This document shows positions 48,033 to 59,297 of a stretch of 64,000 bases of DNA, piece by piece. The notes under the pieces were generated by a model, which searched no databases, was not told the DNA's origin, and saw only the letters and a program-made list of their open reading frames with translations. The stretch is from Pseudoflavonifractor sp. An44 (lineage in GTDB: Bacteria > Bacillota > Clostridia > Oscillospirales > Oscillospiraceae). Made by a program: the position numbers and the translations under genes. Position 1 is the first letter of the stretch, and every line of letters starts with the position of its first letter. Location: contig NZ_NFIH01000013.1 in assembly GCF_002161675.1 (NCBI RefSeq), positions 27,720-91,719 on the forward strand. Reading direction: 5' to 3'.

Positions 48033-50570
48033 TTATTCCTGACCTTCCACAACTTCCACAGAGTTTTCCACATCTGTTGAAGTGTCGGTGTCGGCGGCCT
48101 CTTCGGGGGCCTTGTCGGCCAGGGCCAGGGCGATGACCTGGTCCCCCTCCTCCTTGAAGCGCATGACAATGACGCCCTGAGTGGAGCGGCCCGCCAGACG
48201 GATGCCGTCCACGTCGGTGCGGATGAGGGTGCCGGACTGGGTGACCACGATGATGTCCTCGCTGCCGTCCACCACCTTGATGCCCACCACGGGGCCGGTC
48301 TTATCCGTTACCATGTAGTTGCGGATGCCCAGACCGCCACGGTTGGTGATGCGGTACTCCTCCACGGCGGTGCGCTTGCCGTAGCCGTTCTGGGTGATGG
48401 AGAGAACCGCCTTGCCGGGGGTGGCCCGGGCAGCGCCCACCACGTAGTCCCCTTCCTTCAGGCGGATGCCCCGCACGCCCACAGCGGTGCGGCCCATGAC
48501 ACGGACATCGGTCTCGGCAAAGCAGATGGCCTGTCCGTCGTGGGTGGCAATGAGGATGTTTCTCGTTCCGTCGGTCTCCCGCACGGTGATGAGCTCGTCC
48601 CCTTCCTCCAGGGTGATGACTCTAAGGCCATTGTTGCGCAGGTTGCGCAGGGCGTCCATGGCAATGCGCTTGACGGTGCCGTTGCGGGTCATCATCACCA
48701 GGTAGCGGTCCTGGGCGGTGAGGTCCCGGGTGTGGATCATCTCGGTGACCCGCTCGTCCCCGTCCACCTGGAGGACGTTGACGATGTTGGTGCCCCGGGC
48801 GGTGCGGCCCGCCTCGGCGATTTGATAGCCCTTCTTGCGGAACACCCGGCCCTTGTCGGTGAAGAAGAGAATCCAGTCATGGGTGGAGGCGGTGAACACG
48901 GTGTTCACGTAGTCCTCCTCCCGGGTGGCCATGCCCTTCTTACCCATGCCGCCCTTGCCCTGGGCAGCGTACTCGCTGGCGGAGGTGCGCTTGATGTAGC
49001 CGTTGGCGGTCATGGTGAACACGCACTGCTCCTCCACAATCAGGTCCTCAATGTCCAAATCGTCCTCGGCAAAGCCGATCTCGGTGCGGCGCTCGTCGCC
49101 GTACTTGTCCCGGATCTGGATGAGCTCCTCTTTCAGCACGCCCCGCAGCATGGTCTCGTCAGAGAGCAGCTGGTTGTAGTAGGCAATGCGGGCCTGGAGC
49201 TCGTCGAACTCGGCCTGCAGCTTCTCCCGGTCCAGTCCCTGCAACGCCTTCAGGCGCATGTCCAGAATGGCCTGGGCCTGGACATCGTCCAGCCCGAAGC
49301 GCTCCATCAGCTTCTCCTTGGCGTCGTCGTAGCTGGAGCGGATGATGCGGATGACCTCGTCAATGTTGTCCTGGGCGATGAGCAGGCCACGCAGCAGGTG
49401 GGCCCGCTCCTGGGCCTTTTTCAGGTCGTACTGGGTGCGCCGGGTGAGCACTTCTTCCTGGAAGGCGATGTACTCGTCCAGAATCTGGCGCAGGGTGAGA
49501 ATCTTGGGCTGCTTCTGGTTGTTCACCAGAGCCAGCAGAATGACGCCGAAGGTGGTCTGCATCTGGGTCTGGGCAAACAGCCGGTTCAGGGTGACCTGGG
49601 GGTTGGCGTCCTTTTTCAGCTCAATGACAATGCGCATGCCCTTCTTGCCGTCGGACTCATCCCGCAGCCCGGAGATGCCCTCCAGACGCTTGTCCTTCAC
49701 CTGGTCGGCGATGTTCTCCACCAGACGGGACTTGTTCACCTGGTAGGGCAGCTCGGTGACAATGATGCGGGTGCGGCCGTTGCCGAACTCCTCCATCTCG
49801 GTGCGGGCCCGCACCTTGATGTGGCCCTTACCGGTGGCGTAGGCGGCCCGGATGCCCGCCCGGCCCATGATGACACCCCGGGTGGGGAAGTCGGGGCCCT
49901 TGATGTGCTCCATCAGGTCGTCCAGGGTGGCGTTCTCGTTGTCCAGCACACAGATGGTGGCGTCAATGACCTCCCGCAGGTTGTGGGGCGGGATGTTGGT
50001 GGTCATGCCCACGGCGATGCCGGAGGAGCCGTTGACCAGCAGGTTGGGGAACCGGGAGGGGAGCACCCGGGGCTCTTTCAGGGACTCGTCAAAGTTGGGG
50101 TCCCAGTCCACGGTGTCCTTGTCGATGTCCCGGAGCATCTCGTTGCACATCTTGGACATGCGGGCCTCGGTGTAACGGTAGGCGGCCGGGGGGTCGCCGT
50201 CCACGGAGCCGAAGTTGCCGTGGCCGTCCACCAGGGGGTAGCGCATGGAGAAGTCCTGGGCCAGACGCACCATGGCGTCGTACACGGAGGCGTCGCCGTG
50301 GGGGTGGTATTTACCCAGCACGTCACCCACGCAGGTGGCGGACTTCTTAAAGGGCTTGTCGCTGGTCAGGCCGCTCTCGTACATGGAGTAGAGGATGCGG
50401 CGGTGCACCGGCTTCAGGCCGTCCCGCACGTCGGGCAGGGCACGGCCCACGATGACGGACATGGCGTACTCGATGTACGCGTTCTCCATCTCGTGCTCCA
50501 AATTGATCTCTACAATTTTCTGGTCGGGAAAGGTAATGTCCCGACTCTGGTAATCTTCTTTGTTTGCCAT
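48033..50570 (-). CDS. gyrA: DNA gyrase subunit A
   Basis: An 845-residue type IIA topoisomerase subunit. The catalytic tyrosine is in AYRYTEARM (about residue 133). The quinolone region reads [12 protein letters not shown], with alanine at the position that is serine 83 in E. coli, as naturally found in mycobacteria. The C-terminal beta-pinwheel has the GyrA-box-like QGKGGMG. The C-terminus ends in an acidic tail rich in Glu and Asp. With GyrB it introduces negative supercoils. The gyrB gene ends 13 bases upstream. Confidence 0.98.
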   Translation of the reverse strand: MANKEDYQSRDITFPDQKIVEINLEHEMENAYIEYAMSVIVGRALPDVRDGLKPVHRRILYSMYESGLTSDKPFKKSATCVGDVLGKYHPHGDASVYDAMVRLAQDFSMRYPLVDGHGNFGSVDGDPPAAYRYTEARMSKMCNEMLRDIDKDTVDWDPNFDESLKEPRVLPSRFPNLLVNGSSGIAVGMTTNIPPHNLREVIDATICVLDNENATLDDLMEHIKGPDFPTRGVIMGRAGIRAAYATGKGHIKVRARTEMEEFGNGRTRIIVTELPYQVNKSRLVENIADQVKDKRLEGISGLRDESDGKKGMRIVIELKKDANPQVTLNRLFAQTQMQTTFGVILLALVNNQKQPKILTLRQILDEYIAFQEEVLTRRTQYDLKKAQERAHLLRGLLIAQDNIDEVIRIIRSSYDDAKEKLMERFGLDDVQAQAILDMRLKALQGLDREKLQAEFDELQARIAYYNQLLSDETMLRGVLKEELIQIRDKYGDERRTEIGFAEDDLDIEDLIVEEQCVFTMTANGYIKRTSASEYAAQGKGGMGKKGMATREEDYVNTVFTASTHDWILFFTDKGRVFRKKGYQIAEAGRTARGTNIVNVLQVDGDERVTEMIHTRDLTAQDRYLVMMTRNGTVKRIAMDALRNLRNNGLRVITLEEGDELITVRETDGTRNILIATHDGQAICFAETDVRVMGRTAVGVRGIRLKEGDYVVGAARATPGKAVLSITQNGYGKRTAVEEYRITNRGGLGIRNYMVTDKTGPVVGIKVVDGSEDIIVVTQSGTLIRTDVDGIRLAGRSTQGVIVMRFKEEGDQVIALALADKAPEEAADTDTSTDVENSVEVVEGQE

Positions 50571-50583
50571 GGATGCAATCTCC

Positions 50584-52557
<1,974 letters not shown>

Positions 52558-52618
52558 TTATATAAAAACTGTCATGTTCTCCTCCTCAAAGAGGAGAACT
52601 CAGGTGTCGTCTGTCTAT

Positions 52619-52918
52619 TCGGCCAGGGGGCCCGGCCTGCCAGCCTGGTGGGGACGCTCCCCGCTGGGGGTACCTTTTGAGCGGGCAAAAGGTACCAAAA
52701 CCCGCTTAGGGCGTTCCCCCCTAAGAACCTCCCTGGGGTACGGGGCTGTCCCTGCGTCAAGTGTCAGTTCGGCCCTGGCCCCGGTGAGGTCACATGGATG
52801 GCCTGGCAAATCTATGGGCAGCGCTCCCTTCTCTGTGAGTCGATGCCGCTCCTTCCAGGGCCTTACCCTGGTGTGCGGCGTTTCCGCCGCCGAGCGAATC
52901 CTCCGGTAACTGCCAGCC
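52619..52918 (+). repeat. Modular hairpin repeat (family 1), single half
   Basis: GGCCTGCCAGCC, the variant stem GGTACCTTTTGAGC paired with GGGCAAAAGGTACC, the CTTAGGGCGTTCCCCCCTAAG hairpin, GGTCACATGGATGG and CCAGGGCCTTACCCTGG. It lies between gyrB and remB and continues into the right end of a family 2 element. Confidence 0.85.
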
Positions 52919-52937
52919 TCAAGCCTCCCGGAGGGAG

Positions 52938-53002
52938 CCATAATCCGTGCCGCCACAGGCGGCACACCGCAATTATTCATTCTTCATTTTTCATTATTCA
53001 TT
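52938..53002 (+). repeat. MITE-like repeat (family 2), right end, overlapping the 3' end of remB
   Basis: CCGTGCCGCCACAGGCGGCAC followed by ATTATTCATTCTTCATTTTT. The last codons and stop of the minus-strand remB gene are read from this end. Confidence 0.8.
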
Positions 53003-53277
53003 GGCGAATCCAGCCCCGTCCAGGGGTTGGATTCCGCCCGCTTGGCCAGAGTGGCAGCGCTCAATTGGGAGAGAAACACCACTTCCTCCCCCTCCTCCGT
53101 CTCACACAGGATGAAGGAGCGAGGCAGGTCTTCCCCCACAAAGATCACCCGTCCCTCCTCCTCAGCCCGGTCCAAAAAAGTCCGGGTGCGGTGGGACCAG
53201 GTGGTGTTGTCCAAGTCGAAGATGCCCACCAGGTCCTCCTCGGGCACCATGACTTGTTGTCCCATATACAGATACAC
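52984..53277 (-). CDS. remB: Extracellular matrix regulator RemB (DUF370)
   Basis: A 97-residue DUF370 protein: MYLYMGQQVMVPEEDLVGIFDLDNTT at the start and FLSQLSAATLAKRA at the usual C-terminus. RemB-type proteins lie between recF and gyrB in Firmicutes and assist the RemA regulator. The family normally stops soon after LKKRA-like residues; here 14 extra residues (ESNPWTGLDSPMNNEK) follow, the last four from a MITE end. GTG 53277 is preceded by GAGGAG at 8 bases and fits the family start exactly. It lies 5 bases after the recF stop. Confidence 0.88.
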   Translation of the reverse strand: MYLYMGQQVMVPEEDLVGIFDLDNTTWSHRTRTFLDRAEEEGRVIFVGEDLPRSFILCETEEGEEVVFLSQLSAATLAKRAESNPWTGLDSPMNNEK

Positions 53278-53282
53278 AGCCC

Positions 53283-54392
53283 TTACTCCTCCTGTAATGC
53301 CCCTTGGCAGATGTGAAACACCTTACCCTGCTCCAAAAGCTCCTCCTTCTCCACCTCGCAGCAGGTGATGAACACCTGGCCCGTGGGGATGCGGTTGAGG
53401 ACAAACTCCTGCCGCCGCCGGTCCAGCTCCGAGAGCACGTCGTCCAGCAGCAGCACCGGCCATTGCCCGGTGTCCTGGAACATGATGTCCCGGGCCGCCA
53501 GCTTCAAGGCCAGGGCGGCGGTGCGGGTCTGCCCCTGGGAGGCAAAGCCCTTGGCGGACTGGCCGTTGATGTCCAGCACCAGGTCGTCCTTGTGGGGCCC
53601 GGACAGACAGCTGCGGCTGTGAATCTCCGCCTGTTTGTGGCGCTCCATGTGGTCCAGCAGCTGCTCCAAAATCACTTTGGGGGCGGCTAAGGGGTCGGTG
53701 ACGGTGGACACGGTGTGGTAATGAAGGTCCAGCACCTCCCCGCCCCCGGAACAGTCGGCGTGGATGGCGGGGGCAGTCTCCTGGAGCCGCTTGACGAAAT
53801 GGGCCCGGTAGTGAATCAAAATGGCCCCATACTCCGCCATCTGCTGGGAAAAGGCGTCCAGGGCGTACATCAGCGAGGGCTTCTCCCCGCAGTCCCGTAA
53901 AATCCGGGTCTTGTGCTCCCACAGCCGCCGATAGTTGGACAGGGCCATGGCATACCGGGGGCGCAGCTGACAGATGCAGTCGTTTAAAAACCGACGCCGC
54001 ACCCCGGCCCCCTCCCGGATGAGGTGCAGGTCCTCCGGGCAGAAGAGCACCGAGGGCAGCAGCCCCGACAGCTCTCCCAGGGTCTTGAGCCCCACCCCGT
54101 TGCAGGTAAACTTCCGCCGGGCCCCCACGGGCAGCTGGGCGTCCAGCACCAGCTCCCGCTGGCCGTTCCACAGCTTCCCCGTCACCCGGGCCCGGTCGCA
54201 GCCAAACTGCACCAGCTCCCGGTGGTTTCTCGCCCGGTGAGACCCGCCGGAGGAGAGATAGCCGATGGCCTCCAACAGATTGGTCTTGCCCTGGGCGTTC
54301 TCCCCCACAATGACGTTGACCCCTGGGTGGAAGTCTGCCTCCAGGTGGGTGTAGTTGCGGAAGTGCTCTAAGGTGAGCCGCTGGACGGTCAT
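53283..54392 (-). CDS. recF: DNA replication and repair protein RecF
   Basis: A 369-residue SMC-like ATPase loading RecA at gaps. Walker [15 protein letters not shown] (about residues 32-45), signature segment [17 protein letters not shown] (about residues 289-305) and Walker [13 protein letters not shown]. The ATG at 54392 overlaps the end of yaaA by four bases, so the two are translationally coupled. Confidence 0.97.
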   Translation of the reverse strand: MTVQRLTLEHFRNYTHLEADFHPGVNVIVGENAQGKTNLLEAIGYLSSGGSHRARNHRELVQFGCDRARVTGKLWNGQRELVLDAQLPVGARRKFTCNGVGLKTLGELSGLLPSVLFCPEDLHLIREGAGVRRRFLNDCICQLRPRYAMALSNYRRLWEHKTRILRDCGEKPSLMYALDAFSQQMAEYGAILIHYRAHFVKRLQETAPAIHADCSGGGEVLDLHYHTVSTVTDPLAAPKVILEQLLDHMERHKQAEIHSRSCLSGPHKDDLVLDINGQSAKGFASQGQTRTAALALKLAARDIMFQDTGQWPVLLLDDVLSELDRRRQEFVLNRIPTGQVFITCCEVEKEELLEQGKVFHICQGALQEE

Positions 54393-54604
54393 TCCACCGT
54401 CAGCTCCAGCTGCCCATCCACCTCCACCACGTCGCCGGGGCGGATTTTCTTGCCCCGCATGGTGCAGACTTCCCCGTTGACCTTCACCAGACCGTCCTGG
54501 ACGATCTGCTTGGCCTCACCGCCGGTGGCCACGGCGTTGGCAAACTTCAAAAGAGAGTCCAGCTTGATGAACTCGGTGGTGATCGTAATATTATCCTTTT
54601 TCAT
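54389..54604 (-). CDS. yaaA: S4-domain RNA-binding protein YaaA
   Basis: A 71-residue S4 protein: [51 protein letters not shown]. Its place between dnaN and recF is conserved in Firmicutes; it is thought to act on ribosomal RNA or ribosome assembly. ATG 54604 follows TAAGGAG. The start is separated from dnaN by a 300-base MITE-containing gap. Confidence 0.9.
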   Translation of the reverse strand: MKKDNITITTEFIKLDSLLKFANAVATGGEAKQIVQDGLVKVNGEVCTMRGKKIRPGDVVEVDGQLELTVE

Positions 54605-54639
54605 ATAGCTTCTCCTTAAAAACGCCAAATGGACCGCAG

Positions 54640-54890
54640 AAAATGAATAATGAATAACGAATAATGAATAATTGTGGTGTGCCGCAAGGCGGCACAGATT
54701 TCATGTTCGAATGCAGCTATCTCAACCGGGGGTAGGGGCCGGGCTTGCCCGGCCCGCTGGTGCCCTGGCCTTGCCCTGGGAGATTTGGGAGGGGCAAGCC
54801 CCTCCCCTACCCACCGCATTGCAAGAAACGCTGCAAGGTTTAGGGCCTGCATTCTTCATTTTTCATTCTTCACTATTCATTAAATATACA
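54640..54890 (-). repeat. MITE-like repeat (family 2), full-length inverted copy
   Basis: Reads as the reverse complement of the copy at 12553: AT-rich end, GTGCCGCAAGGCGGCAC, GGGCCGGGCTTGCCCGGCCC, GGGAGGGGCAAGCCCCTCCC, then CCTGCATTCTTCATTTTT. It splits the dnaN-yaaA-recF gene group. Confidence 0.85.
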
Positions 54891-54904
54891 CCCATGGTGT
54901 ATAT

Positions 54905-56023
54905 TTATTCCCCCGCTTTCAGCCGCACCGGCAGAATCATATACAGGAAGTTATCAGGCTCCCCGTCCTTGGGCAGCAGCAGGCAGGGGGAAGTGGGGGT
55001 GCCCAGCTCCATGCGCACCTCCTGAGCGGGGGCGGCCTTCACCGCTTCCATTAAATACCGGTTGTTGAAGCCAATCTCCAGCCCCTGACCGTCTCCGGCA
55101 ATGGGGCAGCGGTCAAAGGCGGAGCCGATGGCGGTTCTGGAAGAAATGGCCAGAGAGCCGTCCTCAAATTTGCACCGCAGGGGGCTCTTCAGCTTATCAT
55201 TGATAATGAGAGAGGCGCGGTCAATGGACAATTGCAGCATAGAGGTGTCCACATACAGGGAAATGGGGTTATTTTGGGGGATGGTCTGGCGATAATTGAG
55301 GAATTCACCCTCCAGACGGCGGGACACCAGCAGGGTCTGACCCACCTGGAAGGTGACGTGGCGGTCACCCAGGGTGACAATTACCTCGTCGTCACAGTCG
55401 GCGCAGATGCGCTCCACTTCGGTCAAAGCGTTACCAGGAACCACAAAAGAGAAGGTATTCATGCCAAATTTACGGATAAAAGTTTCTCTTCTCAGGGCCA
55501 GGCGGTAGCCGTCCACCGCCACCAGGGTCAGGGTGGTGTCCTCCACCTCGAACAGGGCGCCGGTGTGGACAGGTCGGGACTCGTTGGTGCTCACGGCAAA
55601 GAGCACCTGGGAGAGCATGGACCGGAGGGCGGACTGGGTCAGGGTGACGGAACTGCCGTCGTCCACGGCGGGCAGCTCGGGAAATTCGTCGGCGGGGCTG
55701 CCCATGATGTCAAACGAGGTGGGTCCACAGGCAATGTGGACGGAATTTCCCTCGGTGGACACGGTGATCATGTCGTCGGGCAGCTTTCGGATGATCTCAC
55801 CAAACAGTCTTGCCGACAAAATCAGAGAACCGGGCTGGGTGACCTGGGCGTCCACCCGGGTGATGATGCCGGTTTCCAAATTGTATCCAGACAGGCGCAG
55901 ACCTTCGGTGGAGGCCTCCACTAAGATGCCTTCCAGAGCAGAAATGGTGCTTTTGGTGGCGACCACTCGCCCTGCGATCAATACTGCTGACTGTAAAATG
56001 GCTTTTTCACAGGAAAATTTCAT
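54905..56023 (-). CDS. dnaN: DNA polymerase III sliding clamp (beta subunit)
   Basis: A 372-residue clamp protein with three repeated domains; MKFSCEKAILQSAVLIAGRVVATKSTISALEGILVEA opens the first, VDGYRLALRRE lies in the second, and the C-terminal MILPVRL ends the third. It tethers the polymerase to DNA. ATG 56023 is preferred over two upstream ATGs because AGAAAGGATG lies at proper distance from it. It is separated from dnaA by 436 bases. Confidence 0.97.
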   Translation of the reverse strand: MKFSCEKAILQSAVLIAGRVVATKSTISALEGILVEASTEGLRLSGYNLETGIITRVDAQVTQPGSLILSARLFGEIIRKLPDDMITVSTEGNSVHIACGPTSFDIMGSPADEFPELPAVDDGSSVTLTQSALRSMLSQVLFAVSTNESRPVHTGALFEVEDTTLTLVAVDGYRLALRRETFIRKFGMNTFSFVVPGNALTEVERICADCDDEVIVTLGDRHVTFQVGQTLLVSRRLEGEFLNYRQTIPQNNPISLYVDTSMLQLSIDRASLIINDKLKSPLRCKFEDGSLAISSRTAIGSAFDRCPIAGDGQGLEIGFNNRYLMEAVKAAPAQEVRMELGTPTSPCLLLPKDGEPDNFLYMILPVRLKAGE

Positions 56024-56089
56024 GGTGTGCATCCTTTCTCGTTTCCCCGCCAAAAAGAGAGGAAAGGTTTAAAAAAATCGTAGTAGGCA

Positions 56090-56290
56090 GTAGGGGGTGC
56101 GGAAGCTGTGGAGATTTCCACAACGCTTACGGCCCCAAGGGTTTCCGGGTTTTGAAAACTTCCACACAGCTTCCACAGCCTCCATAGGGGACCATGGGTC
56201 ACAGGGGACCTCCACAGCCTTCCACACCACAGTCCGCAAGATTGTGGAAAACTCGGTTGAAGTTGTGGAAGCTGAATTCCATGCCATGCA
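56090..56290. promoter_or_regulatory. Cluster of DnaA-box-like sequences between dnaN and dnaA
   Basis: At least seven copies of TTCCACA or TGTGGAA occur in about 165 bases (for example 56115-56123, 56159-56167, 56170-56178, 56219-56227, 56242-56250, 56263-56271), several 10-11 bases apart. They differ from the consensus TTATCCACA by one or two bases. It may form one half of a bipartite origin as in Bacillus. Confidence 0.55.
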
Positions 56291-56360
56291 CGCATGTCAT
56301 GGAGGGGGTTGCAGACCGCTGCGTCGCACTCGCCTACGCTCGCACGCTTGCGGTCTGAGC

Positions 56361-56453
56361 GGTGTATTTTCCCATGCACATGTCCTGGGAAAATACGAGA
56401 TTTCAATTTATTTTCCCGCCTGCGGGCGGAAAAACTCTGCCGAGGGCTTTTTG
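56361..56453 (+). other. Three-copy structured motif, copy 3 (candidate RNA)
   Basis: GTATTTTCCCA..TGGGAAAATAC hairpin with apical TGCACATGTCC, linker ATTTCAATTTA, second hairpin TTTTCCCGCC/GGCGGAAAAA, then ACTCTGCCGAGGGCTTTTT. It ends 7 bases from the dnaA stop codon, on the opposite strand. Confidence 0.6.
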
Positions 56454-56459
56454 TCCGAT

Positions 56460-57776
56460 TTACCAGGCCGAATTGACGGCGTTGGTGATGTCCCGGATGA
56501 TCTCGGTGAGCTCGGGCTGCTCTTTCATCATCTTCTCCACCCGGTTGATGGAGTTGAGGACGGTGGAGTGGTGACGGCCGCCGAACTGCTGGCCGATCTC
56601 CGCCAGAGACAGCTGGGTCATCTCACGAATAATATACATGGCCACGTTACGGGCGGTGGTGATCTCCTTGTTCTGGCTCTGGCCCCGCAGGGCGTCGCTG
56701 TCCAGCTCGTAGAACCGGGCCACCTCCTGGATGATGGTCTCCGCCGAGGGCAAAAAGTCCTCTTTGGCCCGGAGAATGTCCCGCACCGCCCGGATGGTGT
56801 TCTCCACATCCACCTGGGCGCCCATCAGCTCCTGGAAGGCCATGATCTTGTTGACCACGCCCTCAATTTGCCGCACGTTGGAGGTGATGTTCTCCGCCAC
56901 GTAGGACAGCACCGGGTCGGGGAGCACAATGCCCCGCTCCAGAGACTTGTTTTTCAGAATGGCCATACGGGTCTCGTAGTCCGGGGGCTGGATGTCCGCG
57001 GGGAGGCCCTGCTCGAACCGGGTTTTCAGACGCTGCTCTAAGCGCAGCATCTCCTGGGGCGGGCGGTCGGAGGTGAAGACGATCTGTTTTTTCTGCTCAT
57101 ACAGGGTATTAAAGGTGTGGAACAGCTCCTCCTCGCTGGAGTCCTTGCCGGCGATGAACTGCACGTCGTCCATCAAAAACAGGTCCACCGTCCGATACTT
57201 GTCCCGGAAGCCCTGCATGTCGTTGCCGTGGCGCAAATTCGAGATGAGCTCGTTGACGAAGTCCTCGCTTTTGATGTACATAATCCGGTAGTTGGGGTGG
57301 TTTTCCCGCACCCGGTTGGCGATGGCGTGGAGCAAGTGGGTCTTGCCCAGCCCCGACTGGCCGTAGATGAACAGGGGGTTGTAGGCCCCGCCCGGCTCGT
57401 TGGCCACCTTCACAGCGGCGGTGAAGGCGAATTTGTTGGTGGAGCCCACCACAAATCGGTCGAAGGTGTACTCCTGGAAGGCGGGGTCCCCGGGCTGGGT
57501 GGGTCCGGCCTTGCGGTACTGGTCCCGCTCCTGGGGGAGCATCAGGGTCACCGCCACGTCAAAGGAGAACAGCTCCCGCAGTCCGTGTTCCACCGCGGTC
57601 AAAAACCGGGTGCGGATGATGTTGCGCTTAAATTCGGTGGGGACGCAGAGAATGAGGCCGCTCTCATCCAGAGCCACCGCCTCCACGTCGCCAAACCAGG
57701 TTTCGATGGACACGGCGGTCATGTCCTTCTCCATCAAAGTCTTTACTTTTTCCCATACGTCAGCAGCTGACTTCAT
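56460..57776 (-). CDS. dnaA: Chromosomal replication initiator DnaA
   Basis: A 438-residue AAA+ initiator: domain I WEKVKTLMEKDMTAVSIETWF, a short linker, domain III with Walker A GQSGLGKTH (about residues 139-147) and Walker B LFLMDDVQF, and domain IV with the box-binding GGRHHSTVLNSI (about residues 403-414). ATG 57776 follows GAGGAGG at 8 bases. It is transcribed leftward, away from the rpmH gene group, which brackets the probable origin. Confidence 0.98.
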   Translation of the reverse strand: MKSAADVWEKVKTLMEKDMTAVSIETWFGDVEAVALDESGLILCVPTEFKRNIIRTRFLTAVEHGLRELFSFDVAVTLMLPQERDQYRKAGPTQPGDPAFQEYTFDRFVVGSTNKFAFTAAVKVANEPGGAYNPLFIYGQSGLGKTHLLHAIANRVRENHPNYRIMYIKSEDFVNELISNLRHGNDMQGFRDKYRTVDLFLMDDVQFIAGKDSSEEELFHTFNTLYEQKKQIVFTSDRPPQEMLRLEQRLKTRFEQGLPADIQPPDYETRMAILKNKSLERGIVLPDPVLSYVAENITSNVRQIEGVVNKIMAFQELMGAQVDVENTIRAVRDILRAKEDFLPSAETIIQEVARFYELDSDALRGQSQNKEITTARNVAMYIIREMTQLSLAEIGQQFGGRHHSTVLNSINRVEKMMKEQPELTEIIRDITNAVNSAW

Positions 57777-58513
57777 GGCATGAGCCTCCTCAAACAAAAC
57801 AAGAGAGTATTTCAGCCTTCCGCCTAGGGGCTTTCTGAAAAGTCGAAATCATTGACTTTTCCAACCATCAACGCCAGCTACTGCGTTAAAAATGCTCGGA
57901 ATCCACCCAGGATTCCTGCGCTTTTTGCCTGGTATCTGTCTGTTGCTTGTGGAAAATTCGGCGATTTCTTGGTTTTCAGATGCGCCCTAGGGTGCGGAAA
58001 AACAGGCCGCTAAATGGGAAACCAGAGCTTCCGGTGGGTGTAGCGGCACACATCTCATACACAGATTGCCCCAAAGGCGCAAAAAACCGTTCCCCTGGTC
58101 GTGGGCCGGGACTTTGGAGGCAAGCGCCAAAGCCCCGGTGGGTATCACCGGGGAAGCAGGAGAGCATGAGCATTGTGGATTGGTAACAAGCATTATATCA
58201 AAAAAAACGCCAAAGGGCAATTCTATATTTATATTGTAGCAGAAAAATTTCCACACTTTCTCCACAAATTGCGGAAAAACGGATGGTGTTGTTAAAAGGA
58301 AAAAATACCACCACAACATCTTGTGTTACCCAATTCTTGCGAAAAAAGATTGGAATTTTTCTTGACAGAAGGGGGAGATTTGGGTATAATTTCGTGTGCG
58401 CTATTGAGCGCATTGATTTTACCGACCGCATCCCACACGGGATGTTGTGGAGGGCGGCACAGCCCCCCGTAAGGGCTTTGTGCTTTGCCAATCTGTACAG
58501 GAGGTGTTTCCGC
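57777..58513. other. Probable chromosomal origin region (oriC) between dnaA and rpmH
   Basis: 737 bases between the divergent dnaA and rpmH operons. An AT-rich stretch (58185-58260, with TATATTTATATTGTAG) is a candidate unwinding element and is followed by TTTCCACA and TTCTCCACA, near-matches to DnaA boxes; further near-matches are at 57947 (TGTGGAAAA) and 58173 (TGTGGATTG). Between 57940 and 58180 is GC-rich sequence with the CCCCGGTG/CACCGGGG hairpin that I cannot assign. GC-skew was not computed. Confidence 0.7.
58362..58390 (+). promoter_or_regulatory. Consensus promoter of rpmH-rnpA
   Basis: TTGACA (58362-58367), a 17-base spacer and TATAAT (58385-58390), both perfect consensus hexamers, with a leader of about 115 bases. 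Confidence 0.92.
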
Positions 58514-58648
58514 ATGGTTCGTACCTATCAGCCCAAGAAGCGTCATCGCTCCAAGGTCCATGGTTTCCGTAAGCGCATGGCCACTGCCAACGGCCGCAAG
58601 GTTCTGGCTCGCCGTCGTGCCAAGGGCCGCGTCCGTCTCACCCACTGA
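58514..58648 (+). CDS. rpmH: 50S ribosomal protein L34
   Basis: A 44-residue, very basic protein: [20 protein letters not shown], then [18 protein letters not shown] and RLTH. It is the textbook L34 sequence and sits at its conserved place next to rnpA. ATG 58514 follows GGAGGTG. Confidence 0.98.
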   Translation: MVRTYQPKKRHRSKVHGFRKRMATANGRKVLARRRAKGRVRLTH

Positions 58649-58731
58649 TGGTGGCAACAGCGGCAACATCGGATATATGTGAATAAAGCAGGGGCGCGGG
58701 AGTAATCCCTCGCCCCTACGTTCGTATACGT

Positions 58732-58893
58732 GGAGACCTTACCATCCATGCCCCTGCGGCCCCTTGCGGCTCTTTTCCGCCCCAAATTCGTTGCGACTTT
58801 TTGAAATACACAAAGTATTTCTGCAAAGCCGCGCCTCTTTGGTGACGAAAAATTTCTCGCAAGTGTCTCTTGGGGATGGATGGCAATGTCTCC
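58732..58893. repeat. 162-bp long imperfect palindrome between rpmH and rnpA
   Basis: The outer arms GGAGACCTTACCATCCAT and its near-complement (ATGGATGGCAATGTCTCC) are followed inward by matching CTTGCG, TTTTCCGCCCCAAA-like and GCGACTTTTTGAAATAC-like segments, meeting at GAAATACACAAAGTATTTC. It could fold into a hairpin of about 75 bp with bulges. It is a different sequence from repeat families 1 and 2. Confidence 0.6.
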
Positions 58894-58954
58894 ACAGGAA
58901 CTACCTGTTTTTTCATCATTCCGATGTTCCCACCCTGATGAAGGGAGTTTTTTT

Positions 58955-59293
58955 GTGAAATACACGGTATCGTTAAAGGAAAACCACATCTTCCGCCGTC
59001 TCTACCGCAAGGGCAACACCGCCGCAGACAGCCGTCTGGCCATCTACGTGCGGCGCAACGGACGGCCCGGCAATCGGCTGGGCCTCACCGTGTCCACCAA
59101 GGTGGGACATGCTGTGGTGCGCAATCGGCTGCGCCGCCGCCTGCGGGAGATCTACCGCCTCCACGAGCACCAGCTGGTGCGGGGGGTGGACCTGGTGGTG
59201 GTGGCCCGGGTGCGGGCCGGTTCCTCGTATTACCGACAGCTGGAGGAGTCCTTTGTGCGGCTGTGCCGCAAGCTGAATCTGGTGGAGAAGTGA
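58955..59293 (+). CDS. rnpA: Ribonuclease P protein component
   Basis: A 112-residue basic protein: [20 protein letters not shown] at the start and the RNR motif [19 protein letters not shown] (about residues 44-62), then [11 protein letters not shown]. It binds RNase P RNA in tRNA 5' processing. GTG 58955 is chosen for the upstream AAGGGAG and family start; earlier in-frame codons belong to the palindromic spacer. Confidence 0.96.
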   Translation: MKYTVSLKENHIFRRLYRKGNTAADSRLAIYVRRNGRPGNRLGLTVSTKVGHAVVRNRLRRRLREIYRLHEHQLVRGVDLVVVARVRAGSSYYRQLEESFVRLCRKLNLVEK

Positions 59294-59297
59294 GAGA

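Noticed and set aside
57940..58180. RNase P RNA, SRP RNA, 6S RNA or tmRNA in the dnaA-rpmH gap
   Set aside because: No diagnostic conserved core of any of these RNAs could be seen.
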